In this document: positions 26,355 to 34,755 of the stretch, piece after piece
Numbering within the stretch: the first letter of the stretch is position 1
How the letters are laid out: every line of letters starts with the position of its first letter
From: Lachnospiraceae bacterium
Lineage (GTDB): Bacteria; Bacillota; Clostridia; Lachnospirales; Lachnospiraceae
Direction of reading: 5' to 3'
DNA length: 40,259 nucleotides
NCBI GenBank assembly: GCA_024691145.1
Contig: JAILNW010000052.1
Coordinates: 1-40,259, forward strand
Notes under the pieces: model-generated
The model's database searches: none
Told to the model about the DNA's origin: nothing
The model's input: the letters and a program-made list of their open reading frames with translations, nothing else
Translations under genes and position numbers: made by a program

Positions 26355-26387
26355 ATTACTGTTGCGGTATGAAAGGAAGTTATTATA

Positions 26388-27974
26388 TTGATTGATAGGA
26401 ATTTTGTGAACAGATTTATAAGTGAACACTTCATACTATTTATGGCTATTATGTGTTTGTTTTGCGATTTCTTTTTTAAACAAAGTGACAGACAGGATAC
26501 TATGATAAAGATGTGCCTGGTTTTTGTTGTTTGCTTAATTGCTCTTATATGCAATCTTGTATTCTATATGTGCAGCAAAGGAGAGACTCATACTTATGAA
26601 GTAAAGGATACAAAGAATAAAAATAAGAAAATAGTTAAGTACATACATGATAAGGATGATATAATCAAGAATATAATATTCTTTGGCTTTGTATTAAGAC
26701 TTATATATGTGCTTTTTACCTCGGTAGTTGAAAGACAGAATGATGCAGGGACTTTTGTGCCAAATGAAGGAGGCCATCTTGGCTATATCTTTTATCTTTA
26801 CGATAATGGGAAATTACCGGACTTTAATCCTTTGTCCTTCTGGCAGTATTATCATCCTCCGCTTCATCATATTCTGGCTGCCCTATGGGTTAAGATTAAT
26901 ACCGTAATTGGTGTTAACATAGATAATGCTGTTGAAAATATTCAGTTTTTAGGTTTATTTTACAGCATATGCACAATGTATGTGGCTGATATAATAGCAA
27001 AGGAAGCTTCCATAAAGCGGAAGGGCAGAATATATATAGTAATGCTTCTTTGTTTTTATCCATATCTTATTATGATGTCTGGTGTGGTTAATAACGATGT
27101 ACTTGTTACTTTACTGGTTCTGATGACTATTATGTATATGCAGAGATGGTTTTATAATTCAAACTGGAATAACATAATTAAGCTTGCACTTTGTCTTGGA
27201 CTTGCAACTATGACTAAACTTTCAGCATTGTTGCTGGCACCTGCCATGGCTTTTGTATTTATATATAAGCTTATGAAAGACAGGAATATAAGCATAAAGG
27301 ATTATTTGTTACAATTTGCGGCATTTTTAGGCATATCAGTTCCTATTGCAACATGGTTTCAGTTCAGGAATTTTATTAAGTTTAATATCCCTTTAGGATA
27401 TGTTCCTAATTTAGGTGATAATTCCTGGCAGTATCTTGATATGGGTGCAGTTAGAAGACTGTTTGATTTTTCATTTAGCCAGTTCAGGATACATTATATG
27501 ATATTTGACAGTTCTTCAAAGGATTGTACATATAACATATTTATTGCTCTTTTAAAGTATGCTGCCTTTAATGAACAGTCTTCAAAACTTGAAGGTTCTG
27601 TATTCGGAAGGGTAGTAGCATATACATTGTTACTAACTATGGCAGTATTAAGCATATTTTTATGTATAGAGTTTTTTAAACTTATTAAGAAGTCAATTAC
27701 AAAGGTAAAGGATGATTCCTTTGCAATAGATATATTTTATCTTTTAAATGTGGCATGTATTATGATATCTTATGTTTCATTCTGCCTTAAGTATAAGCAT
27801 ATATGTTCAATGAACATAAGGTATGTAATAATTGCAGTTATTATAATTATTATAATGGGCTGTAAGAAGATGGACATGAAGGATGAACAGGACAGAATTA
27901 GTGGAATATCAAAGAAGGTTACAGTTTTGTTTTGTGTCCTTAGTATGGTTTCTTTTGGATCAATGTTGTTTTAA
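26388..27974 (+). CDS. Polytopic membrane glycosyltransferase (GT39/ArnT/PMT-like)
   Basis: Many TM helices, NEGGHLGYIFYLYDNGKLPD...WQYYHPPLHHILAALW luminal-loop pattern; TTG start with upstream ggaag. Confidence 0.7.
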   Translation: MIDRNFVNRFISEHFILFMAIMCLFCDFFFKQSDRQDTMIKMCLVFVVCLIALICNLVFYMCSKGETHTYEVKDTKNKNKKIVKYIHDKDDIIKNIIFFGFVLRLIYVLFTSVVERQNDAGTFVPNEGGHLGYIFYLYDNGKLPDFNPLSFWQYYHPPLHHILAALWVKINTVIGVNIDNAVENIQFLGLFYSICTMYVADIIAKEASIKRKGRIYIVMLLCFYPYLIMMSGVVNNDVLVTLLVLMTIMYMQRWFYNSNWNNIIKLALCLGLATMTKLSALLLAPAMAFVFIYKLMKDRNISIKDYLLQFAAFLGISVPIATWFQFRNFIKFNIPLGYVPNLGDNSWQYLDMGAVRRLFDFSFSQFRIHYMIFDSSSKDCTYNIFIALLKYAAFNEQSSKLEGSVFGRVVAYTLLLTMAVLSIFLCIEFFKLIKKSITKVKDDSFAIDIFYLLNVACIMISYVSFCLKYKHICSMNIRYVIIAVIIIIIMGCKKMDMKDEQDRISGISKKVTVLFCVLSMVSFGSMLF

Positions 27975-27980
27975 ATACAG

Positions 27981-28018
27981 ATGGTATAAAGCTTTACGGC
28001 TTTATACCATTTTTTTTT
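27981..28018 (+). terminator. Rho-independent terminator
   Basis: atggtataaagc-tttacg-gctttataccat-tttttttt. Confidence 0.92.
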
Positions 28019-28045
28019 CAACTTTTTTGAAAATTTTTCTAATTA

Positions 28046-28172
28046 TAGTTAAGTTTTTACTCTTTCTGGTCGATATCTTTATCGTATGCAATAACATTCA
28101 ATATGCCACTGCTTTTTTTGCTATATTATTTGGCAAGGATATAGCAGCCTGAAAGAGTGGTAAATTTAACTA
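28046..28172 (+). promoter_or_regulatory. Large imperfect inverted repeat immediately upstream of the starch-binding surface protein; candidate structured leader
   Basis: tagttaagtttttactctttctgg (28046-28069) pairs with cctgaaagagtggtaaatttaacta (28148-28172), enclosing small hairpins cgata/tatcg and tgctatat/atatagca. Confidence 0.5.
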
Positions 28173-28190
28173 CGGAAAGGAAGGATTTTA

Positions 28191-30242
28191 ATGAGAGTAA
28201 AATCTAAATTTTTATCTTACCTATTGACCGGAGCTATGGTAGTAAGCATGATTCCGGCTGTAGGAGCTAAAGAGGCAAAAGCCGGAGAGCCGGTAAATGT
28301 TTATGTTAAAATTAGCAGTGATTTAAGTGATAAGTATAAAGTACCTAATATTCATTATTGGGGAAATGCAAGTACTGATTGGCCAGGTGTTCAAATGAAT
28401 GGAACACCTAATATGGGATGGTACTATTATGAGGTACCAGCAGGTGCAACAAGTTTCCTTGTAGTAAATACTGCAGATAATACTACAAGTCCTCAGACTG
28501 ATGATGCAACACTTCCGTCAGAAGATGGATGGTTTGAATTGATTGAGGATAGCAATGCTGAAAAGGGATATTCTTTAAAGACTGTTACTAAGCCATCTGC
28601 TTGGGTTGATGTTCCAACTGAAGATACATCAGGATCGGGCTCATCAGGATCAACAGATACAAATACAACTTCAGATTCAACAGGATCAGGAACAACAGAT
28701 ACAAATACAACTTCAGATTCAACAGGATCAGGAACAACAGATACAAACACAACTTCAGATTCAACAGGAAGTGAGTCTACAAAGACTGACACTGAAGAAG
28801 GCGTTTATAAACTTCATTTCTTAAATGCTGCTGGTTGGGAAAATGTAGGTGTATGGATTTGGCTTGGTAAAGAAAATGCATTTACTGAATGGCCAGGAGT
28901 AGAGGTTAAGAAAGAAGTAGGATCTAATAAGTGGTTTGAATATGATTACAAAGGATCACTTGAAAGCATTAATGTAATTTTTAATGAATTTAAAGAAGGA
29001 GGAGCAGAGACTCCAGCATTAAAAGAAATCTGGTCAGACAAAGAAGGAAAGAATGTGCCAATTACTCCAGGTGAATATTGGATTATATATGAGGTAAGTA
29101 CAAATCCAGATAACCCAGAGGAAACTTCAAGCATGGTATGGGCAAGTACTAATAAAGAGTATATTACTGAGGAATATAAATATGATGGACAGGGTCTTCC
29201 AACACTTGACTGGGCTGAAGAAGCAGAAGCATTAGAGGAAGCAAAAACAGGTTCTACTACAACAATTGATATGGGAACTGAAACTGTAGCTGACAAAGCT
29301 GTTTTTGATGCAATTAAAGGTAAAGACGTTAATGTAGAGTTAAAACTTTCAAATGGTTTAGCTTGGGTAATTAACGGTAAGGATATTACAACAGCTAAGG
29401 ATCTTGATCTTGGAGCAACACTTAATACTAAGAACATTCCAGAAGATACAGTAGAAGCTTTAAAGAAAGATAATGAGTTTGCAAGTACAACAACTCTTTC
29501 ACTTGACTTTAATGGTGATTTTGGTGCAAAATTACAGTTACTTTACCCAGCAGGTAAAGATAAAGCAGGAAAGAAATTCCAGCTGTTCTACTACAACCCA
29601 ACTACAAAAGCTCTTGAAAAACAGGGCGATGTAGTTGAAGCTGATGAAAATGGTAACGTACCATTCACATTTACACATGCTTCTGACTATGTAATTGCAG
29701 AAGAGAAGGCTGCAGCAGCTCCAGCAGCAACAGTAGCTCCTGGAAAGAAAGCTGATGTTATCGTACATGTAAACTTCGGTACTAACGAAGCATGGAGTGC
29801 TATTAATGCTTATTCTTGGACTAAGGGCGGAGATGTTAAGTTCTTAGGAGAATGGCCAGGTAGTGCAATGTCTAAGAATGAGAAGAATGCAGGATGGTAT
29901 TCAATTGCATTTGATGTAAACGGGGCAGATGAAGTAAATATTATATTCAATGATGGAAATGGAACTCAGACTGTAGATCTTAAGTTATCTGCAGCAACAG
30001 GTGAATTCTGGTATACACTTGGAGAGAAAGATGCAGATGGTAAGTTTGCAGCAACTGAAAGCACTACTAAACCAGATGGTTGGGTTGAGTCTGAAGTTAC
30101 AAGCTCTAACGGAACTGGAGCAACTGGAACTAGCTCACCAAAGACAGGAGATAATTCTAAGGCACCTATCGCAGTAGCTGTAATGGCTCTTGCTATAGCA
30201 GGTGGTGTAATTGCATACAGAAAAAGAGAAATGTTTATCTAA
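28191..30242 (+). CDS. Cell-wall-anchored surface protein with several CBM26-like (starch-binding type) modules
   Basis: Signal peptide; modules PNIHYWGNASTDWPGVQM, VGVWIWLGKENAFTEWPGVEV, INAYSWTKGGDVKFLGEWPGSAM; C-terminal SPKTGD + hydrophobic helix + RKR = LPXTG-like sortase signal. Confidence 0.75.
   Translation: MRVKSKFLSYLLTGAMVVSMIPAVGAKEAKAGEPVNVYVKISSDLSDKYKVPNIHYWGNASTDWPGVQMNGTPNMGWYYYEVPAGATSFLVVNTADNTTSPQTDDATLPSEDGWFELIEDSNAEKGYSLKTVTKPSAWVDVPTEDTSGSGSSGSTDTNTTSDSTGSGTTDTNTTSDSTGSGTTDTNTTSDSTGSESTKTDTEEGVYKLHFLNAAGWENVGVWIWLGKENAFTEWPGVEVKKEVGSNKWFEYDYKGSLESINVIFNEFKEGGAETPALKEIWSDKEGKNVPITPGEYWIIYEVSTNPDNPEETSSMVWASTNKEYITEEYKYDGQGLPTLDWAEEAEALEEAKTGSTTTIDMGTETVADKAVFDAIKGKDVNVELKLSNGLAWVINGKDITTAKDLDLGATLNTKNIPEDTVEALKKDNEFASTTTLSLDFNGDFGAKLQLLYPAGKDKAGKKFQLFYYNPTTKALEKQGDVVEADENGNVPFTFTHASDYVIAEEKAAAAPAATVAPGKKADVIVHVNFGTNEAWSAINAYSWTKGGDVKFLGEWPGSAMSKNEKNAGWYSIAFDVNGADEVNIIFNDGNGTQTVDLKLSAATGEFWYTLGEKDADGKFAATESTTKPDGWVESEVTSSNGTGATGTSSPKTGDNSKAPIAVAVMALAIAGGVIAYRKREMFI
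28646..28770 (+). repeat. In-frame 42-bp tandem repeat (GSGTTDTNTTSDST), about 3 copies
   Basis: ggatcaggaacaacagatacaaatacaacttcagattcaaca repeated. Confidence 0.85.
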
Positions 30243-30269
30243 TACTTGAGAATATTTTTCAAATCAAAG

Positions 30270-30303
30270 GAGGCTGTGCCAATTGAGGTGCAGCCTCTTT
30301 TTA
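30270..30303 (+). terminator. Rho-independent terminator
   Basis: gaggctg...cagcctc followed by ttttt. Confidence 0.75.
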
Positions 30304-30473
30304 AAATTAACTATTTATAAGTACTGTTTATAAAAAATTTATAAAATAATTATAAATAATTATAAAAAGTATTGAATTGATTGTAAATAATGTTTATAAT
30401 AAAACTGTTGTTTGAATAATTAATAAAACACCGTATTTAGTGACAGCATTTGAGGAGAGGAGAATAACTAGTT

Positions 30474-30755
30474 ATGGGTAAGTATGGTAAAATTGAGAAG
30501 AGGGCGTTAGTAGTTTCAATAACATTGATGTTTTTAAGCATCAGTCTGACTATTTACTGTTATCTGGCATTGAATGGGGTTGTGCCTCATATAGGTTCAG
30601 AGAAGTATATTCCAGTGATAATGAGGATTGCTAATAAGCTGACTATTCTCGACATATTATTTCATGTACTAATCGTTGAGTTGCATTATAAGAAGAAATA
30701 TCATGAGTTAATTAGCAGGACAACAGTTACACCGTCAGGCGAAAATGAAATGTAA
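30474..30755 (+). CDS. Small membrane protein of unknown function
   Basis: ATG with gaggagagg upstream; one or two hydrophobic helices. Confidence 0.6.
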   Translation: MGKYGKIEKRALVVSITLMFLSISLTIYCYLALNGVVPHIGSEKYIPVIMRIANKLTILDILFHVLIVELHYKKKYHELISRTTVTPSGENEM

Positions 30756-30875
30756 TACTTTGCTAACTTGCACTTGAAAAAGAAGGTTAAAGGTGCTAAC
30801 ATAATAATTAGCAAAATAGGTAGCAAAACTTTATGAAAGGGGGATGTTGTCCAATTTTGGACAGCAACTATTGTT

Positions 30876-32114
30876 ATGAAAAAAAGATATGTAGCAATGG
30901 CACTTAGTCTTGCCATGGTGTTTAGTACTGTATGTGTGCCAACTATGGCATATGCAGATGCAACACCAGAGAATGTTGTAGTAACTTTAGGAAAAGATTT
31001 AACAGATGAGCAGAAGGATACTATGTATAAGTTCTTCGGTGTTAACAAGGACCTTGTTGAGACAATCGAAGTAACTAATGCAGATGAGAGAAAGTTCCTT
31101 GAAGGTGTAGCATCTGATTCCGTAATTGGAAAGAGAACATACAGTTGTTCTTGTATTCAGGAAACTCCTGAAGGAAGCGGAATTAATGTTACTATTGCAA
31201 ACCTTAACTGGGTAACATCATACATGATTTCATCAGCACTTACAACAGCTGGTATTTATAACTGTAATGTTATCGCAGCTTCACCTAAGGAAGTATCAGG
31301 AACTGGTGCACTTACAGGTGTTATGATGGCTTATGAGAAGGTAACTGGTGAAGAACTTGATGAAGAGAAGAAGGAACTTGCAACAGAAGAGCTTGTAGTA
31401 ACAGGTACAGTAGCAGAAGAAGTTGGTACAGACGCTGCAACAGGTATTATTACAGAAGTTAAGCAGGAAGTAATAAAAGAGAAGATTAAAGATCCTGAGG
31501 AGATTCAGGAAGTAATCGAAGAAAAGAGTGAAAAGTATCAGGTAACATTATCTGATGAGCAGGTAGAGTTAATTGCTAATACAATGGTAAAAGTTGCAGA
31601 GCAGAAGTATGATTATGAAAAAGTTAAAGGAACTTTTGAAAACATTACTGATACAGCAACAAGCAATCTTGGAATAGTTACCGAGAAGGTTGAAGAAGCA
31701 AAGGGATTCTTTGGAACAATTGGTGCTTTCTTCGCAGGAATTGGTAAAGCAATCGCAAACTTCTTCAAGGGAATTGGCAATTTCTTCGCTGGATTATTTG
31801 GCGGAAAAGATGCCAAGGAAGAAAATCAGGCAACTGATGATACTGAAGCAACAGAGGATATGGGTATCCTTAATAATATCGATACTTCAGCTTTAGGTGA
31901 TGATGTAATTATCAACTCAACTGATGAAGAGCTTCCTAACAGTACTGTAGATCCAAATGCAGACAAGAAAGAAGAAACTGAGGAAACTGCAGAAGAGACA
32001 GCTGAGGAAACAACAGAAGAGTCTACAGCTGAGGAAACAACAGAAGGGTCTACAGCTGAGACTACAGAAGAGACTGCAACAGAACAGCCAGCTGCAACAG
32101 AGGCTGCAGAATAA
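30876..32114 (+). CDS. Secreted DUF1002-family protein with acidic Thr/Glu-rich tail
   Basis: Signal peptide MKKRYVAMALSLAMVFSTVCVPTMAYA; VTLGKDLTDEQKDTMYKFFGV, YSCSCIQETPEGSGINVTIANLNWVTSYMISSALTTAGIYNCNVIAASP. Confidence 0.85.
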   Translation: MKKRYVAMALSLAMVFSTVCVPTMAYADATPENVVVTLGKDLTDEQKDTMYKFFGVNKDLVETIEVTNADERKFLEGVASDSVIGKRTYSCSCIQETPEGSGINVTIANLNWVTSYMISSALTTAGIYNCNVIAASPKEVSGTGALTGVMMAYEKVTGEELDEEKKELATEELVVTGTVAEEVGTDAATGIITEVKQEVIKEKIKDPEEIQEVIEEKSEKYQVTLSDEQVELIANTMVKVAEQKYDYEKVKGTFENITDTATSNLGIVTEKVEEAKGFFGTIGAFFAGIGKAIANFFKGIGNFFAGLFGGKDAKEENQATDDTEATEDMGILNNIDTSALGDDVIINSTDEELPNSTVDPNADKKEETEETAEETAEETTEESTAEETTEGSTAETTEETATEQPAATEAAE

Positions 32115-32137
32115 TATAAATTCAAGGAGGACTATTT

Positions 32138-32431
32138 ATGGAACCGATTAATAGCATTGATGCAGAGGACGATCAGTTTGCATATCGTTATGACACTCAG
32201 CTTCTTATAGAAAGAAGAGATGAGGATCTTGATGAGGATGAGATAGCTGATTATATAACAAGCCATTTTGAAGGCAATTCATTAATAGCTGCAGGAGATG
32301 AGGACCTTATTAAGATTCATTTCCACACTAATGAGCCTTGGAAGATTCTTGAATATTGTAATACATTAGGCGAGATTTATGACATCGTTGTAGAGGACAT
32401 GATAAGACAGGCTAACGGATTACAGGGATAA
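32138..32431 (+). CDS. Stand-alone protein resembling the C-terminal domain of FakA/YloV (DAK-related fatty-acid kinase)
   Basis: AYRYDTQLLIERRDEDLDEDEIADYITSHFEGNSLIAAGDEDLIKIHFHTNEPWKILEYCNTLGEIYDIVVEDM matches the xYCTEF...GDSLVVVGDDDLVKVHVHTxxPGxVLxYxxxxGxLxxIxIxNM pattern. Confidence 0.7.
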   Translation: MEPINSIDAEDDQFAYRYDTQLLIERRDEDLDEDEIADYITSHFEGNSLIAAGDEDLIKIHFHTNEPWKILEYCNTLGEIYDIVVEDMIRQANGLQG

Positions 32432-32450
32432 TAATATTATAAAAATATAT

Positions 32451-32491
32451 AATTACTGTATGTATATGATATACATACAGTAATTTTTTTT
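32451..32491 (+). terminator. Rho-independent terminator
   Basis: aattactgtatgtatat-g-atatacatacagtaatt-ttttt. Confidence 0.85.
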
Positions 32492-32555
32492 GCCTAAAAT
32501 GACGATATACTAACTAGGTTAGTGTAGGATTTTTGGAAAAAAATGGAGGCATATT

Positions 32556-34691
32556 ATGTCAGCTTTAATGCTTAAAGAAAGAGCAATAAAAATAAATAAA
32601 GAATTAAAGACAAAGATATTAATAATAGCAATTAGACAAGGTCTTATTATGACTATACCTATAACTTTTATAGGGGCAATTGCACTTGTTCTTTTATATT
32701 TTCCTGATAATGTTTATCAGAGATTTATAAAGAATGCCTTAGATGGCAGGTTTTATAATGCCTTGTCGCTTATTAATGTGTGTACTCTTGGCTCAATATC
32801 ACTTATTGTGTCTGTAACTATACCACATTGCTATTCTAAGATGCTAAAGAATAAACTTTTAGCTGTAACCATGCCAACTGCCGGTTTTTTAGGTTATATG
32901 ATTACCATGGGATTTAACTATGAGAATTTTTCGGTAAATTATTTTGGCGGAAGCGGAATGTTTACATCAATTCTTACATCAATAGTAGTATGCAGGGTGT
33001 ATGGTGAGTTTGACAAAAAGACAAAGTTTTATAATAAATTAAATAATTATGCAATGGAATCTACATTAATAGGTGCCATGTCAGGATTTTTCCCTCTTGC
33101 TACATCTATGACCTTATTGTGTGTAATAAGAGCAATTCTTGTATGGGTATTTAAGGTACAGAGCCTGCAGGAACTATTTTCTTTATGTGCTACAGCTTTA
33201 TTTCATGGTATGGGGAATAACCTTGGAAGTGCAATACTTTTTGAATTTGCAGTACAGATACTCTGGCTCTTTGGAATACATGGTAATAATGTTTTTGATG
33301 ATGTTTCAAGCAAACTTTTTGAAAAATCAATTTCAGCTAATCAGGTTGCTATAGCACAGGGACATGTGCCAAAGGAGATTATCAGTAAAACATTTTTAGA
33401 TGTTTTTGTAAATATTGGTGGTTCAGGAACGATACTTTGCCTTATATTTGCATCATTAATATTTGTAAAAAACAAAAAGAGTAAAAGTATATCAAGAATA
33501 GGTTTTATACCTTCTTTGTTTAACATAAGTGAAATAATTACATTTGGATTTCCTGTTGTGCTTAATGGAATAATGTTTATACCATTTGTTATAGTTCCGA
33601 TTATAAGCCTTATAATTGCTTATATAGCAATGTATACAGGTTTTGTTCCTGTGTGTACACAGCAGGTTGAGTGGACAATGCCTATATTTATTAGTGCTTA
33701 TGAGGCAACAGGGTCTGTAAGGGCGATATTTTTACAGATAATAATAATAGTTGTGGGAATATTTGTGTACAGACCATTTGTTCTTTTCTGTGAAAAAGAA
33801 GATGAGGAGAATCTTAAGGTACAGATTAAACAATTAACAGAAAGCATGAAGGAAGCTGAAAAGAACAGAATTGCGCCTGAGTTTATTCAATGTAATGACA
33901 GCAGAAGCATACTTGCAAGAATGTTAATTGAGAATATGAAAGAAGGACTTGATAATGGAGAGTTTAAGATAGCATATCAGCCTCAGGTAAACAGCAATAA
34001 TGAGTGTATAGGTGCTGAGGCTCTTATGAGGTGGAAACATCCTATAGGAGACTATATATATCCTGTTCTAATTATTGAACTTGCAAAAGAAGGAGAGATA
34101 TTAGATAAAATTGAGGATTATCTAATTGATACTGTGTGCAAGGATTTAAAGAAAATGCATGAACAGTATGATGAAAGACTTAAAATCTCAATTAATGTTA
34201 CAGCAGAGTCATTTAAATACTATGATGTAGAGAAAAAGATAGATGAAAAGGTGGAGCTTTACGGAATTGACAGAAGCACACTTTATATTGAAATTACAGA
34301 ACAGCAGGCAGTAACAGCAGGAGATATGGTTGAAAAGGGACTTATGAACCTTAAGAATAAAGGACATAAAATGCTTATAGATGATTTTGGCATGGGCCAT
34401 ACATCTGTAATTTATCTTCAGAATGACACATTTGATTATGTAAAATTTGATGGAGAATTGATTAACAATATGATAAACAATGAAAGAAATTGTGAGATAA
34501 TTCGGTCAATTATTGAACTTAGCAATAAAATCAAGTTTAATACAATTGCTGAATATGTAGAGAACAAAGAGCAGAGAGACAAACTTGACAAAATGGGATG
34601 TAATATTTACCAGGGATATTTTTACAGTATGCCTTTGTTCTATGATGAATTTGTTGAATTTATAGAAAAATATCCGATAAAAAAGAAATAA
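32556..34691 (+). CDS. Fusion: PTS EIIC (lactose/cellobiose CelB-like) membrane domain + EAL c-di-GMP phosphodiesterase domain
   Basis: N-terminal about 410 aa polytopic with LWLFGIHGNNV and NISEIITFGFPVVLN EIIC motifs; C-terminal GAEALMRW, SINVTAES, IEITEQ, LIDDFGMGHTS, VKFDGELI, QGYFYSMPL. Confidence 0.85.
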   Translation: MSALMLKERAIKINKELKTKILIIAIRQGLIMTIPITFIGAIALVLLYFPDNVYQRFIKNALDGRFYNALSLINVCTLGSISLIVSVTIPHCYSKMLKNKLLAVTMPTAGFLGYMITMGFNYENFSVNYFGGSGMFTSILTSIVVCRVYGEFDKKTKFYNKLNNYAMESTLIGAMSGFFPLATSMTLLCVIRAILVWVFKVQSLQELFSLCATALFHGMGNNLGSAILFEFAVQILWLFGIHGNNVFDDVSSKLFEKSISANQVAIAQGHVPKEIISKTFLDVFVNIGGSGTILCLIFASLIFVKNKKSKSISRIGFIPSLFNISEIITFGFPVVLNGIMFIPFVIVPIISLIIAYIAMYTGFVPVCTQQVEWTMPIFISAYEATGSVRAIFLQIIIIVVGIFVYRPFVLFCEKEDEENLKVQIKQLTESMKEAEKNRIAPEFIQCNDSRSILARMLIENMKEGLDNGEFKIAYQPQVNSNNECIGAEALMRWKHPIGDYIYPVLIIELAKEGEILDKIEDYLIDTVCKDLKKMHEQYDERLKISINVTAESFKYYDVEKKIDEKVELYGIDRSTLYIEITEQQAVTAGDMVEKGLMNLKNKGHKMLIDDFGMGHTSVIYLQNDTFDYVKFDGELINNMINNERNCEIIRSIIELSNKIKFNTIAEYVENKEQRDKLDKMGCNIYQGYFYSMPLFYDEFVEFIEKYPIKKK

Positions 34692-34720
34692 TTGTAAAAA
34701 ATTGGATATTTTGCTATACT
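34692..34720 (+). promoter_or_regulatory. Promoter of GGDEF/EAL gene
   Basis: TTGTAA -17 bp- TATACT with TGC extended -10. Confidence 0.55.
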
Positions 34721-34755
34721 AGTTATATAATAATCTAGGATAAGGAGAAATGCTG

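Noticed and set aside
27883-28152. 89-aa + strand ORF overlapping GT39 end and leader
   Set aside because: Out-of-frame overlap crossing a strong terminator; low-complexity hydrophobic product.
28646-28770. Tandem repeat considered as CRISPR-like array
   Set aside because: Units are contiguous with no unique spacers, in frame, and encode GSGTTDTNTTSDST; a protein linker repeat. No CRISPR array or cas gene seen in the window.
31826-32125. Minus-strand ORF rich in SSVVSSA
   Set aside because: Antisense of the acidic Thr/Glu repeats of the DUF1002 protein.
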